39,288 nucleotides of DNA from an uncultured Bacilli bacterium (lineage in GTDB: Bacteria; Bacillota_I; Bacilli_A; RF39; UBA660). The notes beneath the pieces were generated by a model. The model searched no databases and was not told the origin of the DNA. It saw only the letters and a program-made list of their open reading frames with translations. Numbering within the stretch: position 1 is the first letter of the stretch; each line of letters starts with the position of its first letter. Made by a program: the position numbers and the translations under genes. Where the stretch lies: the NCBI GenBank assembly GCA_934098555.1, contig CAKOOQ010000009.1, forward strand, positions 1 through 39,288. Direction: 5' to 3'. This document shows, piece after piece, positions 15,975-25,140 of the stretch.

Positions 15975-16002
15975 AGTATAACATATATCTTCCTAATCGC
16001 AA
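15975..16002 (-). promoter_or_regulatory. Promoter of trxB
   Basis: TTGCGA (15997-16002) and TATACT (15975-15980) are 16 bases apart on the minus strand with TGT before the -10. The start near 15968 lies about 15 bases before the ATG. The rest of 16003-16196 holds no gene that I can support. Confidence 0.5.
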
Positions 16003-16196
16003 ATAACTTTATTAAGGTAATGGCATTCTTTCCTTTTAGAAAGAAAACGTTATGATAAAATTGAAATTTTAGATTGTGATTCATTATCTTCAGGATATTA
16101 ATAGAACTACTGGGAATTATTATTATTAAAAAAACAATCAACCTTTATTCTTACAGCGTTAATAATTCTTTATAAAAACCAAAGATGAAGTGAGAC

Positions 16197-16418
16197 TTAT
16201 TTTAAGGAGCTTAAAACACTACTAATCAAATCAATATTATCAATGACTTCCCCTATTTTGTCGGTTGCTCTTTCATGGTAAAGCTCTTTCATCTTATTTT
16301 CAAAGTCTTTATATGTTTTAGGGTCACGATTTAAATATTTTATAAAACCAGAGTTTTCTTTTAAATATTGATACATTTTGGGGTTATCACGTAAAGATTT
16401 TTGTAAAAATAAGTCCAT
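16197..16418 (-). CDS. ylbE: YlbE-like protein
   Basis: A 73-residue protein of the YlbE-like family, known from Bacilli next to ylbD. The pattern LRDNPKMYQYLKENSGFIKYLNRDP is typical. From ATG 16418, with GAGGA seven bases upstream; an in-frame TTG at 16424 is a less likely start. It follows ylbD by two bases and is probably co-translated. The role is unknown; association with YlbD suggests sporulation. Confidence 0.75.
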   Translation of the reverse strand: MDLFLQKSLRDNPKMYQYLKENSGFIKYLNRDPKTYKDFENKMKELYHERATDKIGEVIDNIDLISSVLSSLK

Positions 16419-16420
16419 GT

Positions 16421-16771
16421 TCAATCCTCAAAAAAATGATTTAAAGGACGTGGTACTTTAGGTACGGCCGCACTAAGAGGGGATGTTGTTTCTGTTTTAC
16501 CAGTAAGTTCACTTACTAAATCAAGAGCCTTCTGAGCCGTTTTAATGTGTTCTTGAATGGAGTTAACATCAATATTTTTAAGTTTACTGGTAATATTTTC
16601 AGCACTTACTTCGGTGGTTTTGGTAAAATAAGGCGCCCACGCACTTTTATCTTCGCCATAAATATCATAAAGTTCATAAAAAGATTGCCAAGTCATCTGT
16701 CCATTTTTAATATAGGAAACAAGTTCCGGATGCATCCTGGCAAAGTTTTTAAATAATTCTTTTTTATCCAT
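16421..16771 (-). CDS. ylbD: YlbD-like (putative spore coat) protein
   Basis: This 116-residue protein opens with the YlbD family signature: F-x-x-HPELV (residues 12-18) and a tract WQSFYELYDIYGED. YlbD is listed as a putative spore coat protein in Bacillus. The ribosome site AGGTGA lies in the 3' arm of the parC terminator, and the ATG at 16771 begins immediately after its T run, so translation may be shut off in readthrough transcripts. No separate promoter is obvious, and any would lie in parC. Confidence 0.78.
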   Translation of the reverse strand: MDKKELFKNFARMHPELVSYIKNGQMTWQSFYELYDIYGEDKSAWAPYFTKTTEVSAENITSKLKNIDVNSIQEHIKTAQKALDLVSELTGKTETTSPLSAAVPKVPRPLNHFFED

Positions 16772-16813
16772 AAAAAATCACCTACTACATTGTATGCAGC
16801 AAGTGATTTTTTT
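16772..16813 (-). terminator. parC terminator overlapping the ylbD ribosome site
   Basis: A long hairpin: outer arms AAAAAATCAC and GTGATTTTTT, inner arms TGCTGCAT and ATGTAGTA, loop ACA. On the minus strand all positions pair, using G-T pairs; on the plus strand these become mismatches. It starts at the parC stop and ends one base before the ylbD ATG. Confidence 0.75.
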
Positions 16814-19305
16814 TACAATTTAAAATCATCTAAATCAAAACTTACTTGAGTTGGTGATGGTTCTTCTTCTTTTTCACTTTCTAAAGGAATTTCTTTTGGT
16901 TGTTCTAATTCCACTTTTAAAAGAGTCATCAAAACTTTCTTTTTTGACACTAAAGAACCGGTACTATTGATATCCATGATGGGAATCTCGGTATTTTTAA
17001 CATTTCCTTGAATATCTTCCCCAATGATGGTAATTTCAGATTTTGCCGTTGTTTTCAAAATAGATACAATTTCATAATTGACACTTTTTACTTTCTTAAG
17101 TAAAGTGGCTCCTCTTTTAGCTCTACCCGTTAATACTAAATCTGAAACTTTAATCCGTTTCATCGTATTTTGATTTGTAAGAAGCGTTAAGTATTCTTCT
17201 TCATTTAAAGAAATGGTATCCATGACCTCGTCATCCTTTAAAATAATACCTTTGACACCAATACCTCTTGTGCCAACTAAAGGAATTTCTAAACGGTCAA
17301 AATAGCAATAATAACCATTCTTAGTTACCATTAAAACATTTTTACCTGCTAAGATAGATGTAACAACTTCATCATTTTCTTTTAGTTTCATTGCTCCAAT
17401 GGCCTTTGATGTTCGACTTACTTCGAAGTCTTTCATCTTCGTTCTTTTAATCATTCCCATCTTTGTCACAGAAATAACTTCGCCAGCACTTTGGTAAATC
17501 ATGGCCGAAACTACTTTTTCTTCAGGACTTAAACTTACCACATTGTTAATATGTTTTCCTAAATCTTTCCATTTGGCTTCAGGTATTTTATGAACAGGCA
17601 TGAAAATATAATTGCCTAAGTTCGTAAAGAATAACAAATTATCTTGTGTTGTGACATCAAATAAATGGGTCATATAATCTCCTGGTTTTAAAGTTGTTTC
17701 TTCTTTTCTGGCAGCATAAGCTTTAGCGCTCATCTTTTTAACGTAACCTTCATGCGTTACCATAACAACAACATTTTCTTTAGGAATCATACTCTTCATA
17801 TCAATTTTAAGTTCGGTAACATCATCTTTTATTTCAGTTCTTCTTTCATCGCCGTATTCTTTTTTGATAACTTTAAGTTCCTGTTTCATAACATGTTTTA
17901 AAGCTTCTTCATTATTTAAAATTTGTTCCCAAACATACATATCTTTTTCTAATTTAGCCATTTCATTTTGAATGTCCACAATATCGGTATTTGTTAAACG
18001 ATAAAGTTGCAAAGTAACGATGGCCTCTGCTTGTTCCATAGTAAAAGCATATTCTTTGACTAAGTTTTCTTTCGCGTCAGCTTTATTTTTACTTTTTCTA
18101 ATGGTCCCAATAACTTCATCTAAAATACTAATGGCTTTCATTAAGCCTTCTAAAATATGAAAGCGAAGACGAGCGGCATCTAAATCAAACTGGGTTCTTC
18201 TTGTAATGACACTTTTTTGATGAGCAATAAAAGCATCCAATATTTCTAAGATACCCACAAGACGTGGTCTTCTATTTACAATCGCAACCATGTTAAAGTT
18301 GTAGTTAATTTGTAAATCCGTATTTTTTAAAAGATAATTTAAAATAAGTTCAGCATTAGCCCCTTGTTTTAAATCAATCACAATTCTTGCCATATGTTCA
18401 TGGTCGGATTCATCAATAACATCATTGATACCTTCAATTTTTTTATCAATTTTAATATCCGTGATTTTCTTTATAAGTTGTTCTTTAATAACATCATAAG
18501 GAATCGAATGAACAATAATTTGTTTTTTACCTTTTTCTTCTTTAATTTCCGTTTTAGCTTTTAAAATAACTTTTCCTTTACCTGTTTTATAGGCTTCTAC
18601 TAAGCCATCTTTACCTTCTATTACTCCAGCGGTTGGAAAATCAGGACCGGGCATAATATTCATAATCGTTTCTAAAGGGCAATTAGGAGATTCAATACGT
18701 TTAATCGTCGCATCAATGACTTCACTTAAATTATGAGTAGGAATATTTGTCGCGTAACCAGCGGAAATACCCGTAGAACCATTTACCAAAAGATTAGGAA
18801 AATAAGCGGGTAAAACGGTGGGTTCTAATTCGGTATCATCAAAGTTATAAGTCATTTCCACAGTATTTTTCTTAATACCTTCTAGCATAACTTCCGCGAA
18901 TTTAGAAAGTCTTGCCTCGGTGTAACGCATCGCGGCGGCGCCATCACCATCAATCGAACCATTATTACCATGAATATCAATTAAAGTTTCTCGCATTTTC
19001 CAATTTTGACTCATTCTAATTAAGGCATCATAAATAGATGAATCACCATGGGGATGGAAATTACCCATAATATCTCCGACGGCTTTGGCACTCTTACGAT
19101 AGGGTTTATTATGGGTAAAGCCCGAAATATACATGGCATATAAAATACGCCGTTGGACTGGTTTTAAACCATCACGGACATCTGGTAAGGCTCTTTCTTG
19201 AATGATTTCTTTCGCATAACGGCCAAAGCCCGTCTCCATGATTTCTTCTAGGCTATATTCATATATTTTTTCAATAATTGTTTTTTCTTCTGTTTTCTTT
19301 GCCAT
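16813..19305 (-). CDS. parC: DNA topoisomerase IV subunit A
   Basis: Topoisomerase IV unlinks daughter chromosomes. The N-terminal domain has the breakage-reunion features: VGDIMGNFHPHGDSSIYDAL (residues 82-101), and the active tyrosine in AAMRYTEARLS (about 126). The C-terminal beta-pinwheel starts near 505. In place of the GyrA-box QRRGGKG it has GRAKRGATLLKK, which supports ParC over GyrA. It follows parE by eight bases. Length 830 is normal. The quinolone-region residues HPHGDSSIYDA carry Ser-Ser at the resistance-associated positions, the susceptible type, though this is only an inference. Confidence 0.92.
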   Translation of the reverse strand: MAKKTEEKTIIEKIYEYSLEEIMETGFGRYAKEIIQERALPDVRDGLKPVQRRILYAMYISGFTHNKPYRKSAKAVGDIMGNFHPHGDSSIYDALIRMSQNWKMRETLIDIHGNNGSIDGDGAAAMRYTEARLSKFAEVMLEGIKKNTVEMTYNFDDTELEPTVLPAYFPNLLVNGSTGISAGYATNIPTHNLSEVIDATIKRIESPNCPLETIMNIMPGPDFPTAGVIEGKDGLVEAYKTGKGKVILKAKTEIKEEKGKKQIIVHSIPYDVIKEQLIKKITDIKIDKKIEGINDVIDESDHEHMARIVIDLKQGANAELILNYLLKNTDLQINYNFNMVAIVNRRPRLVGILEILDAFIAHQKSVITRRTQFDLDAARLRFHILEGLMKAISILDEVIGTIRKSKNKADAKENLVKEYAFTMEQAEAIVTLQLYRLTNTDIVDIQNEMAKLEKDMYVWEQILNNEEALKHVMKQELKVIKKEYGDERRTEIKDDVTELKIDMKSMIPKENVVVMVTHEGYVKKMSAKAYAARKEETTLKPGDYMTHLFDVTTQDNLLFFTNLGNYIFMPVHKIPEAKWKDLGKHINNVVSLSPEEKVVSAMIYQSAGEVISVTKMGMIKRTKMKDFEVSRTSKAIGAMKLKENDEVVTSILAGKNVLMVTKNGYYCYFDRLEIPLVGTRGIGVKGIILKDDEVMDTISLNEEEYLTLLTNQNTMKRIKVSDLVLTGRAKRGATLLKKVKSVNYEIVSILKTTAKSEITIIGEDIQGNVKNTEIPIMDINSTGSLVSKKKVLMTLLKVELEQPKEIPLESEKEEEPSPTQVSFDLDDFKL

Positions 19306-19313
19306 TTCGTCAC

Positions 19314-21215
19314 CTACTTTCTAAAGTCATCTTCTAAGGTAAAGTCGACATTTTCATTAATCCATTCTTTTCTTGGTGTGACTTCATCCCCCATTAAAAC
19401 ATGGATTCTTTTTTCCGCAATTGCCGCATCTGTTAAAGTCACTCTTAAAAGTCTTCTGTTATGTGGGTCCATTGTTGTTTCATAAAGTTCACTGGCATCC
19501 ATTTCACCAAGACCTTTAAATCTTTGAATTTTATAATTGCCTTTTAAAGTCTTTTTTCTTTCTTCTAATTCTTCATCAGTGGCAATATATTCTTTACCCT
19601 TACCTGTTTCAATTGAGTATAAAGGAGGTGTCGCGATATAAAGCATACCTTGCTCAATTAAAGGACGCATAAAACGGTAAAAGAAAGTGATTAATAAAAT
19701 TTGGATATGTGAGCCATCGACATCGGCATCCGTCATGATAATGATTTTGCCATAATTACTTTCTTTATAATCAAAGTCGGCCCCAAGACCTGCACCAATC
19801 GCGTACTCAAGTTGTCTTAATTCAGCATTTCCTTCAATGTCTTTACTGCTTGCTTTTTCACAGTTTAACACTTTACCACGAAGGGGCAAAATGGCTTGGG
19901 TTTCTCTATTACGGTGAGATTTAGCCGAACCACCGGCACTATCTCCTTCGACTAAGAACAGTTCATTTTTCATAAAGTTTTTACCGGTTGCTTTAGCAAG
20001 TTTCTCACTAAGAACTCTTTCTTTATTACTCTTCGTGGTTCCTTTACGAACACTTTCACGCGCTTTACGAGCGGCTTCACGGGCCATTTTACTTTTTTGC
20101 GCTTTTTCTAAAATACTTAAAGCCGTATCTTTATTCTCTTCTAAAAAGAATTTTAAACTTTCATAGGTAACGCCTTCGACAGCACTTCTTGCTTCCGGTG
20201 TACCTAGTTTTCCTTTTGTTTGTCCTTCAAATTGTAAAAGTTCTTCAGGAATTTTAACTGAGATAACCGCGGTAAGTCCTTCTCTTACATCACTACCATC
20301 TAAAGAAACATCTTTACCTTTTAAAACATTATTATTTTTCACATAATCATTAAAGGCCTTTGTGATACCTGTTTTAAACCCGACTTCATGCGTACCACCG
20401 TCACTGGTTTTTACATTATTAACAAATGATAAAATTTGTTCATTATAAGAATCGGTATATTGCATAGCAATATCAACTTCAATTTTACTTTTAACATTAT
20501 CAAAATGAATAACTTTACTTAAAGGAGCCTTATTTTCATTCATATATTCCACGAATGAAATAATCCCGTTTTCATAATGATATTTGTTACTTAAATTATC
20601 TTCTTCATCAATAATTTCAATGGTTACATTGGAAAGTAAAAAAGCACTTTCTTGCATTCTTTCACAAATGGTCGTAAAAGAAAAATTACAGTTTTTAAAT
20701 ATTTCTTTATCAGGTAAAAAAGTAACAGTTGTTCCCGTTTTTTTGGTTTCGCCAATTTGATGTAGGGGCGTTTTAACGTGTCCACCCTTTGCAAATTCCA
20801 TTTGACAAATTTTTCCTTCTCGACAAATCGTGACTTCCATATAAGTAGATAAAGCGTTGACAACACTGGCACCAACACCGTGAAGTCCACCGGATACTTT
20901 ATAACCAGCATTTTCAAATTTACCACCAGCATGTAAAACCGTATAAATAACTTCCGGCGTACTTTTACCGCTTTCATGCATTCCAATAGGTACACCACGA
21001 CCATTATCAGAAACAGTGATAGAACCATCTTTGTGCATCACAATTTTAATGGTATCGCCATAGCCATTAATAATTTCATCAATGGAGTTATCGACAATTT
21101 CCCAAACTAAATGATGCATGCCTCTTTTATCTGTCGAACCAATATACATACCTGGTCTTTTTCTGACGGCCTCAAGTCCCTCTAAAATTTTAATAGAATG
21201 TTCATCATATGCCAT
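19314..21215 (-). CDS. parE: DNA topoisomerase IV subunit B
   Basis: ParE carries the ATPase of topoisomerase IV. GHKL motifs: IVDNSIDEI, DNGRGVPIG and GGLHGVGASVVNALS within the first 120 residues. The TOPRIM domain holds LVEGDSAGGSAK (near 423) and DADVDGSHI (near 497). The length of 633 fits ParE and Gram-positive GyrB alike; the adjacency to ParC-type subunit A decides. ATG 21215 follows GAGAGGTGATAAT. A promoter precedes it at 21250-21279. Confidence 0.93.
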   Translation of the reverse strand: MAYDEHSIKILEGLEAVRKRPGMYIGSTDKRGMHHLVWEIVDNSIDEIINGYGDTIKIVMHKDGSITVSDNGRGVPIGMHESGKSTPEVIYTVLHAGGKFENAGYKVSGGLHGVGASVVNALSTYMEVTICREGKICQMEFAKGGHVKTPLHQIGETKKTGTTVTFLPDKEIFKNCNFSFTTICERMQESAFLLSNVTIEIIDEEDNLSNKYHYENGIISFVEYMNENKAPLSKVIHFDNVKSKIEVDIAMQYTDSYNEQILSFVNNVKTSDGGTHEVGFKTGITKAFNDYVKNNNVLKGKDVSLDGSDVREGLTAVISVKIPEELLQFEGQTKGKLGTPEARSAVEGVTYESLKFFLEENKDTALSILEKAQKSKMAREAARKARESVRKGTTKSNKERVLSEKLAKATGKNFMKNELFLVEGDSAGGSAKSHRNRETQAILPLRGKVLNCEKASSKDIEGNAELRQLEYAIGAGLGADFDYKESNYGKIIIMTDADVDGSHIQILLITFFYRFMRPLIEQGMLYIATPPLYSIETGKGKEYIATDEELEERKKTLKGNYKIQRFKGLGEMDASELYETTMDPHNRRLLRVTLTDAAIAEKRIHVLMGDEVTPRKEWINENVDFTLEDDFRK

Positions 21216-21249
21216 ATTATCACCTCTCTAAAGTTTCTAAACCTAGTTC

Positions 21250-21279
21250 AGTATACCATTAAAACGCCCTTTTTTTCAA
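21250..21279 (-). promoter_or_regulatory. Promoter of parE-parC
   Basis: TTGAAA (21274-21279) and TATACT (21250-21255) are 18 bases apart on the minus strand. The transcript would start about 28 bases before the parE ATG. Confidence 0.45.
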
Positions 21280-21310
21280 GAAAGAAGCGCATTTTTCTTA
21301 AAAAGAAAAA

Positions 21311-21335
21311 CTACAGACAAACTATTTATCTGTAG
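21311..21335 (-). terminator. Terminator of ackA-nrnA
   Basis: CTACAGATAAA and TTTGTCTGTAG, read on the minus strand, form an 11-base-pair stem with one G-T pair and loop TAG, then TTTTTC. The G-T pair again favours the minus direction. Confidence 0.75.
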
Positions 21336-21343
21336 AATTTAAC

Positions 21344-22318
21344 TTAGTCTATTTTTAAAATTTCTTTTTTATAATTTCGACAAACTTCGTCTAAATCTTT
21401 TAATAAATTATCAATATCTTCTTTATTTTTCGTCCGAACGCCAGAAGCCATTTTATGTCCTCCCCCATGATAATGAGAAGCAAGCTCATTAATAACAGGT
21501 CCCTTACTACGAATATTGACTTTATAAATTTCTTGCTTGGCATCATATGTTACAAAAGTCCAAACGTAAATATCTTTAATAAAATTAAAATCATTAATCA
21601 TATTAGAAGCGGTAGATGAATCAACCCCATACTTTTTTATATCGTCATCGGATATTAAAGCATAGGCAAATCCATTATCAGTCACTTTCATGGTAGAAGC
21701 CAAAAATCCTCGAAAGCGCACTTCTTCTAAAGGACGTTCATAAAGTTTTTCATAACATTTAGTAAAATCAAGATGCGTTCTTGTTAATAATTTAGTAACA
21801 ATATCAAACGTATCTATTGAAGTGTAGCTAAGTAAGAAACGATCACTATCCGAAACAATGCCTAAAAACAAATTTTCAGCCACTTTTAAAGAGATATCAA
21901 AATGACTCATTAAAAGAAGTTCGGTAATCATTTGACAAGTACTTGAGGCTTTATCATTAATCCACTCTATGCCTCCGAAGTCTTCTTCAAAAGGATGATG
22001 ATCAATTTTAATCACTTCTTTATATTTAAAGTTTTCCACACCATCTACGCGGTAAAAATTGGGAACATCTAAAGTAATTAACAAGGCGTTCTTTAAATTT
22101 TCCACTGCCACTCTATCTAAAAGACCATACTTTTTAAATTTAGAAACACCTGTTCCGACCGCATAAACACTTTTTTTAGGGTATTTTTCTAAAATCGCGT
22201 CGCGCAGAGCAAGTTGACTACAAATGGCATCTGGATCGGGGCCGATATGACGAGCCAACACAATCGTGTCATATTGCTTAATTTTCTTTAATATTTTTTT
22301 CATGATGTTTGCATTCAT
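21344..22318 (-). CDS. nrnA: DHH/DHHA1 phosphoesterase, NrnA-like
   Basis: NrnA-type proteins degrade short RNA (nanoRNA) and pAp. The DHH motifs are clear: HIGPDPDAICSQ near residue 25, TLDVPN, then IDHHPFEED near 105, and the DHHA1 block GGGHKMASG near 288. Length 324 matches NrnA (about 313). AGGTGA precedes ATG 22318. It follows ackA by 24 bases and shares its terminator. A second, more distant DHH protein is encoded at 30597-31508. Confidence 0.85.
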   Translation of the reverse strand: MNANIMKKILKKIKQYDTIVLARHIGPDPDAICSQLALRDAILEKYPKKSVYAVGTGVSKFKKYGLLDRVAVENLKNALLITLDVPNFYRVDGVENFKYKEVIKIDHHPFEEDFGGIEWINDKASSTCQMITELLLMSHFDISLKVAENLFLGIVSDSDRFLLSYTSIDTFDIVTKLLTRTHLDFTKCYEKLYERPLEEVRFRGFLASTMKVTDNGFAYALISDDDIKKYGVDSSTASNMINDFNFIKDIYVWTFVTYDAKQEIYKVNIRSKGPVINELASHYHGGGHKMASGVRTKNKEDIDNLLKDLDEVCRNYKKEILKID

Positions 22319-22342
22319 CTAGATCACCTGATTCTACTTTAT

Positions 22343-23545
22343 TTATTCATTTTCCCTAGCATATGAGAAAGCATCACGGGCAATCATAACTTCTTCGTTT
22401 GTTGGTACAACATAAACATCAATGGTAGAATCATCGGTAGTAATTTTTCCTTCATGAATATCATGGTAACTGGCTATCTGTTCGTTAAATTCATAATTAC
22501 ATTTAACCCCCATGAATTTTAATTTATTTAAAATTTCTTTACGTTCATAAGCTCCATTTTCACCAACACCAGCCGTTAAAATAATGGCATCGCATCCTTC
22601 AAGCTCAAAATAATATTTAGCAATATAATCCACAATTCTTCTAGTAAACATATCCATTACTTTTAAAGAAGTTGGATCATTTTGTTTACATCCATCGTAA
22701 ATATCACGCATATCGCTATAACCATTAGATAAAGCATAAACACCACTTTCTTTATTTAAAACGTGATTAATTTCTGCGGTTGTCATGCCTGTTTTTTCCA
22801 TAATATAAGGAATAATTGTCGCATCAATATCACCTGAGCGAGTTCCCATAATAAGACCTGCATTAGGCGTAAAGCCCATAGATGTATTAACACACTTACC
22901 ATCTTTTGTCGCGGTAATACTTGCCCCAGAACCAATATGACAAATAATAAGTTTTAAATCATCTCGGCCTAATTTTCTAGCCATATACTCGGCAATATAA
23001 CGGTGACTTGTACCATGAGCCCCATATTTTCTTACACCATATTTTTGATACCATTCCATAGGAAGAGCATATAAATAATTTTCTTCTTTCATAGTTTGAT
23101 GAAAAGCCGTATCAAAAACAGCCACTTGAGTAGCATAAGGAACAACCTCTTTGGCAGCTTTTATTCCTAATAAAGCCGAAGGATTATGCAAAGGTGCTAA
23201 AGATGTGTATGCTTCAATGTCTTCGACAACCTTATCGGTTATAATAACACTTTTGTTATATTGGTCACCACCTTGAACAACACGATGTCCAATGCCTTTG
23301 ATTTCATCCAAACTCTTGACAATCTGATGATTTAATAATTCTTCAATAAGAAGTGAAAACGCATCGGTGTGACTTTTAAGTTCCACCTCTTTTTTTTCTT
23401 TCAAGCCATTATACTTAATGGTGTAAAAACTACCTGAAATACCTATTCTTTCAAAGTATCCACTCATCAAAACCTTTTCTTCAGGCATCTCATAAGCTGT
23501 AAACTTTAATGAAGATGAACCTGCATTTACTGATAATATTTTCAT
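22343..23545 (-). CDS. ackA: Acetate kinase
   Basis: AckA makes ATP from acetyl phosphate, the last step of acetate fermentation. Signatures: ILSVNAGSSSLKF at residues 3-15, GIGHRVVQGG, the catalytic aspartate in AVFDTAFHQT, TSMGFTPNAGLIMGTRSGDID, and TAGVGENG. Length 400 is normal. ATG 23545 follows AGGAG. It is the first gene of a unit with nrnA. No pta is nearby. Confidence 0.96.
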   Translation of the reverse strand: MKILSVNAGSSSLKFTAYEMPEEKVLMSGYFERIGISGSFYTIKYNGLKEKKEVELKSHTDAFSLLIEELLNHQIVKSLDEIKGIGHRVVQGGDQYNKSVIITDKVVEDIEAYTSLAPLHNPSALLGIKAAKEVVPYATQVAVFDTAFHQTMKEENYLYALPMEWYQKYGVRKYGAHGTSHRYIAEYMARKLGRDDLKLIICHIGSGASITATKDGKCVNTSMGFTPNAGLIMGTRSGDIDATIIPYIMEKTGMTTAEINHVLNKESGVYALSNGYSDMRDIYDGCKQNDPTSLKVMDMFTRRIVDYIAKYYFELEGCDAIILTAGVGENGAYERKEILNKLKFMGVKCNYEFNEQIASYHDIHEGKITTDDSTIDVYVVPTNEEVMIARDAFSYARENE

Positions 23546-23600
23546 AAATTTTCAACTCCTATATATAATATATCAGAAAAAGGCACATTTTACCATTAAA

Positions 23601-23619
23601 AAAGAGGAAAAATCTCTTT
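23601..23619 (-). terminator. Terminator after the 47-residue protein gene
   Basis: AAAGAG and CTCTTT form a stem with a seven-base loop, followed by TTTTTTAA on the minus strand. The stop codon of the small gene overlaps the first arm. Confidence 0.55.
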
Positions 23620-23761
23620 ATAAACATGTGGGTCCCGTCCCGACATTACGTTCTAACTTTTCTTTTTCTCGATAAAAAAAAGTAATTTCTTCATAAGGAT
23701 TTAAAAGACAATTTTTATCATATTTGCTTTTACTTGTTTCTAAAAAATCAATATTTTTCAT
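23618..23761 (-). CDS. 47-residue protein of unknown function
   Basis: The protein is MKNIDFLETSKSKYDK and so on, ending NVGTGPTCL. Two cysteines and a PYEEITFFYREKEKL helix are the only visible features. AGGTGA precedes the ATG at 23761 by four bases and a terminator overlaps its stop, so I hold it to be real. It could be a spore or envelope microprotein; I do not recognise a family. It is divergent from the DUF1540-like gene, 66 bases away. Confidence 0.6.
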   Translation of the reverse strand: MKNIDFLETSKSKYDKNCLLNPYEEITFFYREKEKLERNVGTGPTCL

Positions 23762-23827
23762 CGTATCACCTATCTTTATTCTGCATAAAAGCACTTATTT
23801 TATACACCCTATTAAAGGGTGAAAATC

Positions 23828-23971
23828 ATGAATTATTTTAATCAAGAAATTAGGTGCACGGTTGAAAATTGCAAGTATTTTAATGCCAAGAAAAACAGAT
23901 GTGTTTTAGCTTCTATTTTAGTGAGTAAAGAGGCTTTTAACCATTCTTGTCAAAGTTTTACTGAAAAATAA
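23828..23971 (+). CDS. DUF1540-like cysteine microprotein
   Basis: The 47-residue protein has the spacing IRCTVENCKYF, then NRCVLASILVSKEAF, then CQSF, which is the DUF1540 pattern of four cysteines (residues 10, 15, 25, 41), probably a small metal-binding fold. Its function is unknown; many copies occur in spore-forming Clostridia and Bacilli. AAGGGTG lies before ATG 23828. It ends in a bidirectional terminator shared with the glycosyltransferase gene. Confidence 0.75.
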   Translation: MNYFNQEIRCTVENCKYFNAKKNRCVLASILVSKEAFNHSCQSFTEK

Positions 23972-23991
23972 AGACTTCATTCTTTATTTTT
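23964..23991. terminator. Bidirectional terminator
   Basis: AAAAATAAAG and CTTTATTTTT form a perfect ten-base-pair stem with an eight-base loop and T runs on both sides. It lies between the ends of two converging genes (stops at 23971 and 23977). Confidence 0.7.
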
Positions 23992-25140
23992 TTCATGCTT
24001 TATTTCTTCCCAACCTAAATCAGGATAAAATAGACACCGAAAAAAGGCATGTAAATAAGAAAACATAAAGATAGGATGATAAAATAAAACTTGTAAGTAA
24101 AGTTTTAAACTCAGTGAAACTTCTTTTTTAAATAAATGTAAATAATAAATCGTGGCCAGAAGAAAAAGAAAATAAAAAAGGATAATGAGAGCCAAAATAC
24201 TTTTGAGACCTAAGAAAAAAATCACGAAAAAGACTAGGCTAAAGCCAAAACATAAGTAAGGAAAAATACCTAGAAGCATCTGATAAAGGGCCCCCTTGTT
24301 TAGAGGATTCTCATGAATTTTTTTTACAATTAAAGGAAAATAATGCCAATAATTTTGAAAATAACCTTTTATCCACCGGCTTCTTTGTTTAATACTTTTT
24401 TGATAATCTTCAGGTTGTTCGTCGTAAAATTTGGCTTTTTCATTATAATGAACAGAAGCATTTTCTAAAGCATAATAAAGAGAGCTTTCATAATCTTCTG
24501 TTAAAGAATGAAATGGAAAAGTTTGCCATTTTTTTATATACTCTCCTTTTATATAATAGCCTGTTCCAGAAAGGATTTTAGCCCCCTTTTTATTTCGAAA
24601 ACCATTTATAAAAGTAAACGTTAAGCCAGCACATATAGGAAAATAACTTTCCTTATTTTTTAATGCCCGATAACCCGTTGAAATGTCATAACCTTCTTCA
24701 TAATCTTCTAGCATATATTTTATGTAATCTTTATCCAAAACGTTATCCGCATCAAAAATAAAATATATGTCATAAAACTTTTTTTCTTTTTGTAAATGCT
24801 CTATCATTTCTTGTAAAGCATAGCCTTTAGTTTTTAAATGAAGATTTTGGCGCACAAAGTAGTTAACATGATGTTTTTTAGCAATGGCCACTGTCTCATC
24901 TTCTATACTTTCAACAATAACGTAGACATCTTTTTTCAAAGTATAAGATTGATTTTCTATTGAATTTAAAAGATCTTCGATAACTTTGCTTTCATTACGA
25001 GCGGGAATTAAAATAGCTAATGTAATATTTTTTTTAGATAATTTTGTAAGAGGCGTTTTATCTTTTTGAAGTAAAATTTGGCCATAAATCACCAATAATA
25101 GCCCTAATAAAAAAAGTCCAAAAGAAACCCAAAGAATCAT
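23977..25140 (-). CDS. Processive family 2 glycosyltransferase
   Basis: A membrane-bound GT2 enzyme that likely builds or lengthens a surface polysaccharide. Motifs: an N-terminal helix (1-25), ILIPARNESKVIEDLL near 45, YFIFDADNVLDKDY near 126 with the DAD metal site, then QRSRWIKGYFQNYW near 249, the Q-x2-RW motif of processive synthases such as hyaluronan or poly-GlcNAc synthase. Three or more helices follow. The substrate cannot be read. It overlaps the preceding CmpB-like gene by four bases. Confidence 0.85.
   Translation of the reverse strand: MILWVSFGLFLLGLLLVIYGQILLQKDKTPLTKLSKKNITLAILIPARNESKVIEDLLNSIENQSYTLKKDVYVIVESIEDETVAIAKKHHVNYFVRQNLHLKTKGYALQEMIEHLQKEKKFYDIYFIFDADNVLDKDYIKYMLEDYEEGYDISTGYRALKNKESYFPICAGLTFTFINGFRNKKGAKILSGTGYYIKGEYIKKWQTFPFHSLTEDYESSLYYALENASVHYNEKAKFYDEQPEDYQKSIKQRSRWIKGYFQNYWHYFPLIVKKIHENPLNKGALYQMLLGIFPYLCFGFSLVFFVIFFLGLKSILALIILFYFLFLLATIYYLHLFKKEVSLSLKLYLQVLFYHPIFMFSYLHAFFRCLFYPDLGWEEIKHEKNKE

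Noticed and set aside
15953..16141. 63-residue N-terminal extension of TrxB
   Set aside because: No ribosome site, not in the family, and the stretch contains a good promoter.
20624..21028. 134-residue minus-strand frame inside parE
   Set aside because: Shifted frame over the conserved GHKL domain; no family features.
16813..21215. GyrA/GyrB instead of ParC/ParE
   Set aside because: No GyrA-box in subunit A, and the parE-parC order with short gap fits topoisomerase IV. A genome search for a second pair would settle it.
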